A DNA stretch of 60,000 nucleotides from positions 17,854,948 through 17,914,947 of the forward strand of contig OU612071.1 of NCBI GenBank assembly GCA_914767715.1, in the 5' to 3' direction. The position numbers and the translations under genes were made by a program. The DNA comes from Membranipora membranacea (taxonomy: Eukaryota > Bryozoa > Gymnolaemata > Cheilostomatida > Membraniporidae). Of this stretch, positions 11,596 through 23,100 are shown one piece after another. Each line of letters starts with the position of its first letter. The stretch's first letter is position 1. The notes under the pieces were generated by a model, which saw nothing but the letters and a program-made list of their open reading frames with translations, searched no databases and had not been told where the DNA came from.

Positions 11596-11843
11596 CAGAA
11601 TTGTGTTCAAAATATTTCTTATGAATACTTCATTAGAACTCAATTTTCTGTAAACGTTACAGTCATTGTGTGGATAAGCGTCATTTCTAGTAGTTAAATA
11701 CACATTCATTTTTTGCGGAGTGGTAGCAGAATTGTGTTCAAAATATTTCTTATGAATACTTCATTAGAACTCAATTTTCTGTAAACATTACAGTCATTAT
11801 GTGGATAAGCGGCATTTCTAGCAGTTGAATACACATTCATTTC
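11596..11843. repeat. 131-bp tandem duplication
   Basis: A segment of about 118 bp starting CAGAATTGTGTTCAAAATAT at 11596 recurs at 11727 with few differences. Short open frames here are by-products of the repeat. Nothing else is evident between 10.8 and 12.0 kb. Confidence 0.85.
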
Positions 11844-12007
11844 AATAGTAAACTCATCAGTCAAATACATCTCATCACCCCTGTATTTCAGATGGTCACA
11901 CTATCAATTAACTACTCTGATTAGTTCAGTGAACAACAAAGCATAATAGCAAATGTCAACCACATACCGTATCATCTAATACATACAAGAGATTTAAATA
12001 CATCTCT

Positions 12008-12390
12008 TTGTCTGATTCCTTTTCCTCTCCTTGCTGGTCATTTCACCTGTATTTTTGTTTACAAATTTTGCACTTGATGGCACCCGACTTCCTTTTGGAA
12101 GGATTTATTCCAGTTAGCTCTAAAACCTTTTTTAGAGACAAACATCTATTACATTATCACAGCGATCAATCAAGACAAAAAATCACTACAACTTTTAACT
12201 CCTTACCAATTCAGATATGCTCAGCAACCAAACTTAGTCATTTTAAACAACTATCAAAACACTTTGAATCCTATTAATTTTAATAACTTGTGTATTGTTT
12301 CTTTTTATATCCGCTTAAGTTTTTTGGTTTTGTTCTGTCACTGCATGAAAAACATTCCTTAAGATGATTGTAGATTGACAATAAAAGCGC
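12008..12390 (+). mobile_element. 5'-truncated LINE 3' end (CR1/L2-like)
   Basis: The frame at 12008-12277 ends with a peptide of the form HHSxQSRQKITTTFNSLP...LSHFKQL, the usual C-terminal end of LINE reverse transcriptases (Asn-Ser-Leu-Pro, then Phe-Lys-x-x-Leu). A short 3' UTR with AATAAA follows near 12380. Only the last 80 or so codons remain, as expected of a truncated insertion. A sister tail is at 2040-2275. Confidence 0.6.
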
Positions 12391-13474
12391 TGTACTACAG
12401 AAAGATTTGATGGGTGATTGCAGAAAGTATCTCTTCTCAGCATTGGTTCTAACATCGCATATATCTTGTTATACTTACGATGTTACCTGACAAGAAGTAT
12501 TACTGTACCTTGTTGGGTCAAACATCAACTTGAAAGCAGTGTAAATGAGTGAAAAGGCTAGCCCGACAGTTTACAACAGACAAGCCTTCTAATTTTGATT
12601 AGTGTAGTTAAACTCTCCTTGGTACAATAGCCGAGAGATGCATAACTTATTTTCGTTTATGGTGAAACCACATATATCCCATAATGTATATCAATTACTC
12701 TTGTGGATTTGACACATTGTCGAATCAATTGCTTGGTCCATATCAGTAGCCTTGTTGAGACTACTAGGCTGTTGCTCTCAAGCGCAACCATTTAAGACCT
12801 ATATCTTTTATATGTAAGTTCATTGTTTTGGGGCAATAGCAAACAGTGCCCTCATCTGTGCCATGCATACAATACTGATAAAATACTACCATTGTCATAA
12901 GGTTTCAACATCATTATACTAGGTTGGTTTCTCATTAGTTTCATGTGCAAAAATGTGTAGATCTTATGCAGAATCATTACAGACCATAGCATTCCCTTTT
13001 GAATATTATCTTCTTTTCCAAATATTAACTTGTTGCAAGCGTCAGATAAACCAGCAATCAGAAACAAAGGCAATGAAGGGTATTTACTTGAGTATTCTCT
13101 CTCATATCCAAGCGTTCACAAATTAAAGGCTCAAAAGTAGCATATCTCATCTACTTAATTTTATACGTTTTAATCCTAGTCTAGGAAACTCAGCAGCAAC
13201 TGCAAAATATTTTTTAAGCTGTGATGGCAAAACAACTGACAAATAAAAAAACAGTTCAATGACGTACTGCTAGCAAATGTATTTGGTGTCAAAATCTGTT
13301 GATGATTACTGTTTAATTGAGTCACAACTGAGTAATCCCAAAATGATACAGAGTACAATGATAGGCCACCCTCAGGGATCTTGATAGTAACATAAAAATA
13401 TAACATCCAAAATAATGGAAGACACTCACTGTATTTACGAGCAAGTTACCATATTATTAATTTTTATTTCACAG

Positions 13475-13592
13475 GGCTTTTGAGAGAAGAAAAAAAGAGA
13501 AGCCAACACCTGAAGACCTGTATTACTTGAATTTGAGCCATGTCTATGACGGCCACCTAAGCATTATCATACTCATGAGTAGTTTCTGTGAG
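13475..13592 (+). pseudogene. IAP-like exon fragment (paralogue of gene 2 exon 3)
   Basis: A candidate exon follows CACAG and ends at GTGAGT. Its product contains PTPEDL...SHVYDGHLSII, which aligns with RTPEQI...GHIYDGDLTQI in exon 3 of IAP gene 2 (residues 94-115). The upstream part that should carry the last zinc Cys (C-K-W-L-I in gene 2) is lost or diverged. With 15016-15102 and 18993-19124 it suggests a decayed IAP paralogue between genes 1 and 2. Alternatively it could be an alternative exon of gene 2. Confidence 0.4.
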
Positions 13593-14597
13593 GTGAGTTT
13601 GAGTTCAGTTGTCTGGGTACCAAGTCACTTAAATTCACTGTGTTAGTTATTCGGGAAACTTTATGGTCAGTAAATACAACTATCACGTATATCCACTCAT
13701 TCAAACCAAAACTAAAGCATTCAATAGTGGCGGTAACTTATGACGCTGAATGCCGGATGATAGACCATCAGCAGGTATATAATGTTAGCAAAGCTACTAG
13801 CAAGGGTTCGTTGTATTTATGATATTGTTGTTTGTTATGAATGTTGAATGAGAGCTGATGCAGTACGTGTTTGATTGATGTAGAATTAGCTTTACTCGGG
13901 GTTGTAGCTTATAGTGAGAGGTTTAAATAAACATGTTGACTTGTAGAGGGTTGAACACTAACTGATTCATGTTCTATTGAATACTACATAGCATGCATAT
14001 AAAGGGTTAAAATGATTGTGGGGTCAGAGGTTAACAATTGTAAAAATGATTCATACTATATTCGCCCCTTCTTTCTTGAGCAAAATTGGTCTCTCAAAAG
14101 AAAACTCAAATAATAACCAAAAATAAAACTTATTTTGCTTCCAACACACATGTGTGGTAAAACTGATATACTAAAGATTGAATTGCATAAATAAAAATAT
14201 TGCATGATAAAAAGATGCTGACTGCTATCAAAAAATAAGACACACCAAGTCACGCAAAAGGAATGCCTATCGTGCCACAGCCAGCAATGCAGCAGCACAG
14301 GAAGACAGATCACTACACAGTCCCCCCGCCACTCCGGTGGAGCAAGGACACAGACATGAGAGAGACCCCGCAGCAACAGGAGTTCTCACACAAGTCACAA
14401 GGAATAGGCCCAGCATATATCGACAAAATGGGTGCGCAATCCAAACGCCCAATCCACAATCCACAGGCAGGAGTACCAAATACTTAGCATCCCCAGACAC
14501 AAGCGCGCATCAACAAGGCATCACAACTCCTAAATATGATTGGCTAAAGGTCACTTGACTACTGCTATCTATAAATTGTTAACTGTTTTTATTACAG

Positions 14598-14640
14598 GCT
14601 ATTGTAAAGCCTGCTATTGATACGTACCCTCCCGGTACAG
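14598..14640 (+). pseudogene. Short exon-like segment feeding a minisatellite
   Basis: An open 43-nt segment sits between ATTACAG and GTAATG. Its donor end was amplified into the 73-bp repeat array that follows. It could be an exon of the decayed IAP paralogue; there is no protein similarity to prove it. Confidence 0.25.
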
Positions 14641-14975
14641 GTAATGCTATGCCAAGCCTACATGGTTGGCTGTTGATAATCAAATTTTATTGATAAGTAC
14701 CCTCCCCGGTACAGGTAATGCTATGCCAAGCCTACATGGTTGGCTGTTGATAATCAAATTCTATTGATAAGTACCCTCCCGGTACAGGTAATGCTATGCC
14801 AAGCCTACATGGTTGGCTGTTGATAATCAAATGTTATTAATAAGTACCCTCTCGGTACAGGTAATGCTATGCAAAGCCTACATGGTTGGCTGTTGATAAT
14901 CAAATTCTATTGATAAGTACCCTCCCGGTACAGGTAATGCTATGCCAAGCCTACATGGTTGACTGTTGATATTAC
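14624..14975. repeat. 73-bp minisatellite carrying a splice-donor-like motif
   Basis: Five units start at 14624, 14697, 14771, 14844 and 14917 (period 73-74). Each holds CCCGGTACAGGTAATG, that is, the end of the exon-like segment at 14598-14640 plus a GTAATG donor, followed by an intron-like sequence. Units differ at only a few bases, so the array is young. Confidence 0.95.
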
Positions 14976-15015
14976 TGATAAATTCCATTATCTATTTTGT
15001 ATATTTTTTATTTAG

Positions 15016-15102
15016 CCGTATCCGCTGAATTCGTGTCCTCATGCCTCGCCTAATCAAATTATTCAGGATGTTGGCCCTGTATCTACTCAAGACTGTATAA
15101 AG
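15016..15102 (+). pseudogene. IAP-like exon fragment (paralogue of gene 2 exon 4 start)
   Basis: After TATTTAG, an open 29-codon segment begins PYPLNSCPHASPN and ends at a weak GTTTGC donor. DNA and protein align with the start of gene 2 exon 4 (SYPMYMCSPTNP, residues 118-129), including TATCCG, GTGT and CCTAATC. The downstream BIR N-terminal part (Trp-Pro ... Thr-Phe) is missing here. Phase from the preceding segment does not join without a stop, which supports decay. Confidence 0.4.
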
Positions 15103-15332
15103 GTTTGCCTATCAAATCTTATCTAATCTAATAAAATGATGCCTGAAATGATACTTGTGATTATTATAATTACTAATCACTAGACTAATGGTTGAATAAT
15201 AATGCTAGAACTAGTAAGTGAGTATGATGTAATGCATGTAAATATGATCTCTCTTTATTTTTCAGCAATTCTAAGGTCACCACTGCATTTACAAACTCTT
15301 CCCTTCTCGCTAGACATTGCTTCAAACTAAAT

Positions 15333-15600
15333 TCACCTGATTTTATTTCGTTTTCTCTTCTTTTTTTTTCCGATTTTGGGGCTTTTGTTTCCCTTTCTGG
15401 CATAATAATCCGCAATTAGACTATCTGAGATATTTTCTTCTGGTTCCCATGTTCTATCTTTATAACCCTTCCACTTCACTTTAAAGTACCTTGTACCCTT
15501 CTTTACAAATGAACCAAGTAAACACTCAACAACATAGAATTCAGCTGTCTGACCGAATACCCACTGCGACCTGTTGCGGGGTAGAAACAGGCGCAGGCAT
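15333..15600 (-). pseudogene. Chromodomain fragment, probably from a retroelement
   Basis: The - strand frame ending at the TGA at 15333-15335 encodes FYVVECLLGS, then FKVKWKGYKDRTWEPEENI and a Lys-rich tail. These are the aromatic-cage strand, the K-W-K-G-Y strand and the W-E-P-E-E-N turn of a chromodomain, in the right order and spacing. Chromodomains of this kind sit at the integrase end of chromovirus-type LTR retrotransposons and also occur in host HP1-like proteins. No integrase was seen upstream (15600-15700 is broken), so a decayed mobile element is the simplest reading. Domain identity is fairly sure; its source is not. Confidence 0.6.
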
Positions 15601-16438
15601 CTCTTGCGTCAAGTTAGCAGGTGTGGGCTAACGGTGTGTGTGAACTCTCAAATAAGGGGTCAGGCAGATGGTCCGGTTTCAGGAGAATATGTATCGTGCC
15701 GTATAAATACGAGGAAAATCCAGAAATAGGTAGTATGGGAATAACAGGCGCTAATTGACCTGCTTTGTTTATCTAAATAGCATGATATTCTTAGTTCAGA
15801 TATATGTCGGAAAAATCAATAAATATAAAAATTATCGATATCTAGTTGATACCAAAAGATGAAAATTGAAGTAAACATTTCAATCTTATTATTTTCAGTT
15901 TCCATCCCTACACTAAGCTATTACATTTTCTAAAGCCAAAATTGATGATAGAGCAACAACATTGTTGTGAACTTAGAAAAGCAGGCAAACAGCAGGCGAT
16001 GGTAGTAGGATAGGATGCTAACATCAACAACTCAAAGGAGTTTTGGCTCTGTGAGAAAATGTTTAGGGATCTATGCAATGTATTCTTAATCAGCTCAGTA
16101 TTAGGTCGTAGATAAGCCTCTGTCGTGCACTGATATCATGGGCTAATGGATGAACTGTTTGCTGCTTTTAACGATTAGTTTTGTCTGTAAAGCAAAGTTT
16201 TGCATGTTGAACCGAGGTATGAAAATTTGAGGCTAAATGATGGTACAAGCTGTGTTTGCTTTCATTTTCTGTTTGGATGAGGATCATTCACATTTGAAAA
16301 AATAGCTTCAGAATGGGTTTTTAGCCGTGTATCATAGGAGAAAGAACCATTAACCTAGCCCCTTTTTGCCCCTATTCAAACGTAACTAGATATGTGCACA
16401 ATGAACATTTTTATACGTTTAAATGACTGGACTCAAGT

Positions 16439-16930
16439 GTTTTGTTTGCTTTGTTTATCTCATATTACTAATAAAACTGAAATTATATTGGGGCACCCAG
16501 TCTTTGTGGCCGATGCATAGCGCCTGATTAACCACTAAAGCAAATAGATGCAATCAATCATGTTGCTCTCACATGACTGTCATGTCGTTTTATGTTACCT
16601 TCCAGGTTTAAAAATCTCAATCCTGGAGACCTACCAATGTCAGGCGATTATTCAAGTATCCAGTGGTGCAGAATAAGTTGTTACTATGGAGATGAGAATG
16701 AACATGAATTACTTTAATAATTCTAATCATCATACTGTCACCAGCTTCATTGAGGACCACAATGGTAAGCGATAAAACTTGTTTAGTAGAAGAAATTTCA
16801 GATATTGTTTGTTTAATCGAATACAGATTTTGACAATGTATTTCACCATTACCATGAAGATTAGTTAGTGTTAGTTAATTAATAGACATTGTTATTCCTC
16901 TAGGTTGATTCATGATTGATGACTGCTGCC
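16439..16930 (+). repeat. Duplicated block with ATG|GT donor (copy 2)
   Basis: Paralogue of 10370-10790. The ATG at 16762-16764 directly abuts GTAAGC as in copy 1, but the upstream frame is broken by a TAA. No product can be named. Confidence 0.4.
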
Positions 16931-17928
16931 CCAATATAGAATGTGTTTTCCATTTGACAATAATATGCTGCTCCATATCATGCCGACAGAGCTCTCAACC
17001 AGTCTATTATATCAATTTTATCCATAGACAAGGGGATACTTTAGTTTTGAAATTGTTGCCTAACACTGCAATCAACATTTTGATTGCTTGCTCGCTTGCC
17101 CTTGCCAATGAAGGAAAGTTCAACCAATCAAAGTTAGATCATTAGATAACCTAAGCTTACTATAAGGTTTTCTCATCAAATTTAGTGCCAACTTCTAATA
17201 AAAGGAGCGGCTTATTTCTAGCTACTCATATCATTCATGGTCGGTTTTGCTGAATTCACAGTGTTCAAGTAAAGTTAAATGGGCTTGCGATTGGGAGAAG
17301 TTTGTGAGTAGCCATTTATTTCCCACTAAACTTCACCAATTTACTTTCACAGTGTATTAACGGTAACATAAGCACAGAGAATGAGTTTTACACATCAAAT
17401 CAGCAGTCAACTTTGATTTTTAATAATGCACAGTTAAGACAAGAATCCCTAGGGCTTGAGTTTTGGCCAAAGTGCCGAGTAGCTGTGTAGTGTAGATAAA
17501 TTGCTCAGTCGGGACAGTTATTGTGGATTTGTACCCGTTACCTAAGGGAAGGGAACTTCAACTCAATTGAAAAATCATGAGGGTCATGCTGTTTTGGTCA
17601 GCTTCAGAAAGTAGATTCCAACGAAATACAATTCCGTTTCTACAAAGAGTTCCTCAAAGTTCCGGTTATAAATATTTTGAAGCCTTTTTTAAATAAATTG
17701 GAATAAAAATGCACAATCCATTCATCTGATTGTTTGGGATCACAATCACAACATTGATACTTGGTGAGATGTGGTTGTGGTGACCACACGCTACCTGTTT
17801 GCTGTCACTGGTCCCAACATGTTGGGAAGAAATAAATAATTTGGAAACTTTGGTCATCGCTAATGGATTATATAATGTATTTTGGAGCTGTTGCTGTCTT
17901 TATTTCTAGCTTCCCTGTCCTTTTTTAG

Positions 17929-17992
17929 GATCTTTCCGACATATTGACAGAGTTAGAGAGTATGACGACTCATTCAGACACCACGATGGACG
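17929..17992 (+). other. Unassigned candidate exon
   Basis: TTTTTTAG and GTGAGT bracket a 64-nt open segment coding an acidic, Ser/Thr-rich peptide (DLSDILTELESM...). The splice signals are good, but there is no similarity that I recognise. It may be an upstream exon of IAP gene 2 or of the decayed paralogue. Confidence 0.3.
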
Positions 17993-18992
17993 GTGAGTAA
18001 TTGTAATCTCAAATCATTTAACCAGTCACCCAACCACAAAGGTAGCATGTTATAATTATTTGCAAGCAATTCATGAGTTAAATTTGCTTGCCCAAACACA
18101 ATATATATTCCACATAAAGGTATGTACGATAAGCTACCCTGCAAAAAACTATAGCGACTACACACAACTTGTTCAGTTAGTGCAATGAATTTTCTAATAT
18201 GTTGCGCCATCATGATAAAGGTTGTCAAATTCGAATATACAAGTTTGTTATGCCCAGTCATATCTCACGCTTACACCCTGCCACTATGCTTTGATTATTA
18301 ATTTTGTTTTTGGAATGCAATAGAGAAATCAGGTTGGGCCAAGTTGAATGAAATGTCTGAGATATAGAACCAGGTACAAATATCAAAGGTCGAGGAGTGT
18401 GAGACCAACAAAGAGCCTTCGATGAAGGATTTTGACTGGTATAATACATATATTGATATTATGCTCATGGCAATTTTCCAGAGAGTTGATAGAAAGATCA
18501 TTATCACAACTAACCAACACTTGAGATAGCAATGTTTTATACAGAGTAGCTATCAGATAATATTTCTTGCATTCGTAAATATCAAAAGATACTGCCAAGT
18601 TGATTTTTTTGTGAGATCATGTATTTTCAGAAAAAAACAAGAGGTAACAAGGGTCCTCTGCATATTCCTATTCTACCTAATCATTCCTATTCACATGCAA
18701 TATTTGATTGACAAGTATCTATTGCGCCTTCAATTTCTGCAACATAATAATGATCATTTTGAATGCCAAGCAGCGAAGTTGGAATACAAAAGATAACTGC
18801 TAAACATGCTGCCCATTATCTGCAAGCTCAGGTTCCGTTCGGTATGTTGTGCCTCATAACGCAAAGACAATCGGGAAAAATTATTTAGTATATCTTGAGG
18901 GTGTGTAGCCATATGGCCCTTACCTTTCAGGCTATACGAGTGGCCAATCACAATCAATGTTTACATGTCCACGTGACTTTATTGTGTTATAG

Positions 18993-19124
18993 GAAGAAAT
19001 GAGAGACATATCACCACTAGATAACAACGCAAAGCCAAATCTATGCCATACCCGCCAACCCAGATACTTTGTGGACTGGAGCCACCTTCATTGACCTGCT
19101 AAATCATTAACAATAGAACAAAAG
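18993..19124 (+). pseudogene. Frameshifted BIR N-terminal exon remnant
   Basis: Between TTATAG and GTGAGT the sequence reads QPRYFVDW in one frame and then ATFIDL one frame over. In exon 4 of IAP gene 2 the counterparts are YPKYTIVDHRK and ATFIRY in a single frame. A small indel therefore breaks this copy, and stops follow. No matching BIR core exon (C-F-W-C) was seen before gene 2. It might instead serve as a 5' UTR exon of gene 2, since its donor faces the acceptor at 20163-20164. Confidence 0.35.
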
Positions 19125-20185
19125 GTGAGTTATCAAAGTGAATAAGCATTACACTATCCAGTGTGACTAATGAATCCACCTCTGAATCAATTCTTGAGAT
19201 GATATAGGCATTTGTCAAGCCTTTTTCAGTCTGAGTCTTATCAATGTGATAATAGGAAATAAGTATTTTTCAAGAACTGTTTTATGCTTTAGTTTACAGA
19301 ATTTAGGATGTAGTTTTGCAGACGTTTGTATAATGCTAATGGAAATCTAGAACTGGCCTTAACTCTATTTCTTTGTTCCATTTGATAAGACTGAGTCGCG
19401 TTTGACCAGCAAAACTATAGTTTATTGATGAAAATTCTGGTTTAGGCTCGTCAGGACATCACATAGACAGTGAAAGTTTTCATGTTGCAGTGCTTTTTCA
19501 ATAATCCAATAAGTTTCGCACCAAGCTGACTTTTCTGCTGATAACTTCAATTCTTATAAATTTATCGAGCATTCCTGAAGCTGAAGCTAAGTAGCAGCAA
19601 GAACAACCCTAATTTCAACTTAAACTTGATGTATCAGTACAATTGTAATAATTTAGAGTGGCCAAATATAACCTATAGTGACCAATATAACTCGCATCAT
19701 TATCGAGCTTTACTTGAACCCAAGAAACATTGGGAAGCTCTTGTGGTGACCTACCTCAAACACATTCATAACACCACCGTTTCCTATTCCTGATCAATTC
19801 AGTCAGGGTTTATCCTCTCCCTCCTAGAGGGGACTTACAATGGAAGCCCATCTTGCAGCCAATTGCACACTAATTCCAATAAAATATAAGGGTCCGTTGA
19901 CCAGCCTTGAATCATATAACATTTAAAGTGTTGCTTGATGTGGTTTCCACTGTTGATATCATCATATACCATAAATCTGCATTGACCATGGCAATCATTA
20001 AATCAATAAGGTGAGAATTAGGGCAACTGGCACATGACCGAGCAAAGAACCTAAGGTTGAAGTGTTAGGATTCAGACATTGGATAACAGTAAGAATAGTA
20101 ATAAATGCTATCGAACAGCCATCAACTAGGAGGGCAACATAAGTAAGTGTCTTTAATATTATAGGTACCTATCAGCTAGTTGACT

Positions 20186-23100
20186 ATGACGGAAGAACAA
20201 CCAGATGTGACTTGCAATGCTGTACAACCAGCATTTACTGGTGAGTAACTGATTGGGCTGAAACTATTTATGAAAGATCATCGGGATACTTTGAAAGACT
20301 TTGTCTAAACACTTTTGCATGTTGTCAATCATAGGTCAACTTATGACCTGTTGATTAAAATAATCAATAACAGCAATCAAGTCAAAGGTCTACTCCATAA
20401 CCTGGGACTTTGGCAATGTTTGACTCCCCCCCCCCCCCCATTGAGTCTTTTTTTGTTTTTCTTGTTCAATAAAACATCAAAAACTCAAGGGGGGGAGACA
20501 AACATTGCCAAAATCCCCAGGTTTTGGAGAAGACCTGTGAATCAAGTGTTTATGAGCATGATATTAATGATTCCTTAGGAAATTAAAATGTTTTTTTTTA
20601 TTCCCTGCTATTTAAGATGATGCTGACATCAAAGAAAGGCAGTTGTTCGAGAGAATACCTGATTGGAACCGGTACAAATATTTCTGCAGAGTATGTAACG
20701 GAGCTGAGGATGGGTTTACAGTAGAACATACTATGCGAGATAGGATCAGATTGCATGCAAGGTAAGTCATGATGCTGTGTATTGTATATAATATTGTGTC
20801 AATGCATAATCTCAACTGACTTTGTCATTTACAGTCACTACAATTTTGGATCATCACACTTCTTTTATGAAAATCACATACTTTGTTTGAAAGTTCATAG
20901 CTACTGAATCTCTCGAATTAACTGACACTTAAATCAGCCTTTATTGTAAGGACATTGTAAATAACTAAATTTGACAATATTATGATAATGAATAAAAAAC
21001 CTTTTCATTCTCTCTTAGCCTATTTAAGCTTTCACAAAGCTATCAATAGATTTGAAATCAATATATTTTTTATGTGAGATCAAGTATTACTATAAGCGCA
21101 AGATAATCTCATTAAAGTTGGTGGTAAGTTGTGCGTTCGGACAAATGCTTTGAGATACCACTTTCAAAGCAGTAAGATTGCCAAATGATTTAAGCTCGTT
21201 TTTCTTGTTTCAGGCGACATCCGGGTTGCAAGTGGTTGATAGCCAACAAAGGGGAGAAGTTCATTTTGGAAGAGCTGTGTGAGGTGGGAGTTAGAACACC
21301 AGAACAAATATGTAACACATCTGCAGGTCACATATACGATGGTGACCTCACACAAATTTGTAAGTGTTGATTCTACAGCTATTTATGTACATATTCATGA
21401 GAACTCGGCTAAAACCTCTCAATCATTCAACAATTAAGATGAGACAGGGAAGACAAACCAAGTCATAAAATTCCACCATACATATTTCTATTGTTTCAAT
21501 TTTCACACAGCGATATTATTATTTACGTCACAGTTGATAGAGCAGTGCTGATGACATCCTATCAATCCGGTTTGTCTGCCCTGTTCCCATCTGATTCTCT
21601 TAATGATTCAGAGAAACAAGCATCACGGAAACAACTTGACTGTATTAACTTGGGTAGGGATGTGCTCAAATTGAACCAAAAAAAGTCATGGTCCACATCA
21701 CGTCAACACTCCTCGTGCCAGAAAGCAACATAATGGACTTATCGGCATTGTTATAAATGCGCATACAGGATCTTAAAAATTCTTGTAAGGTCCCAGTTTC
21801 AAATGGTGCCCGATTAATGAATTCTTGTCAGAGTCATTTCATAACGCCCGGCTCAGCGGCAAGCATTGGTGGCAGGTTACCAGCTGCCCATATTCCTGCT
21901 CAGTTTAATTTGCCACAAAGGACCAAATGATGAATACAAAAAATCCTAATTGGAAATCAGAAATAGAGAAAACAATGTTTCGTCTATCCCAATGATATGA
22001 AGTTCAACTCAGCTTAAAAGAATCCCCCATGAGACATGGTGTGGCAATGTGTATGATATGAAAGCTTAAAAGTGAGTGACTGCTTTTTCAACTGAATATG
22101 TATTAATTATCTATTCCATTTAAAACTCAGTGTTGTGCCTGCCTAGTTATGACCAATAAACTAAAGGAGTGTAAGCAGAAAAAAGCTAACATCTACTAGC
22201 CATTCATGATACTGATAACTTAGGCGATTAATGAACAATATCATTGAAAGTCATAATAATGTGTATAGTTTATAAACAAGAACAAACATACTGACAAAAG
22301 ATTTGTTTGAATAGCTACTTTATTACATCTACACACAGATAATCGTAAATTTTTGTTGATAGTCATCTTGGTCTCGCCTTCAGAATTCAATGCGAAATAT
22401 GATTGAGTTGAAGGTCATCTCACATTTAGTAGTATCCTTATTATGGCATTCAATTTCTTCTCTGAAACGAGGCTGCTGCTGAACACTGATGCGTTTTGGC
22501 AGATGTAAAAGGGGAACTTCAAGTTCCAAAATAATGAAGATACATGGACGCATGACGCCCATATGACATAGTATTAATTAGTTCTCTCCATTGTTCACAA
22601 GCAATCATGGCATTCAAATATGGAATAGTTGTGGATATATCACTGCAGCTATTTAAACCAGTAGCCTGATGCTACAAGAACATAATGTGAAATCTCGTCA
22701 GCCAGTTTAAAGCTTGCAGGTGTATTACCAAGTTGTAAATATAGTTTTATCTAAAGTTTTGTGGGCCATATAGTATGCCATGCTGAAAACTAAGCACTGC
22801 AATGAACCCTTTCCTTCCTGCTGTAACCGCACTGTGTGTCCTGAGTGTTGTATCACAGCATCGAGCATAGTAACAAGGAATTTCATGCGCCTGCTTCGAA
22901 ATCAAAATCAGTGATGATTGAAGACCGAATGACTCTGGGATAAGGTTTAATGTATCTACCAAGATATCAGTGGTGGTTCAAATTTTACCACAAACTTCTG
23001 GTGCTGGCCGAATCATTCAAACCGAAATCAGTTTGTGCCATTCAAACACTCACATATTCATCTGTTCATCTTTCCAAACTTTTCTATAGTACCTTCATTA

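Noticed and set aside
14263-14558. Four overlapping frames in a GC-richer patch
   Set aside because: Overlap on both strands reflects base composition; no domain or splice support, though the patch itself is noted in the chromodomain finding.
20315-20578. 87-codon frame in intron 1 of IAP gene 2
   Set aside because: It crosses the poly-C/poly-G fold-back and codes low-complexity sequence.
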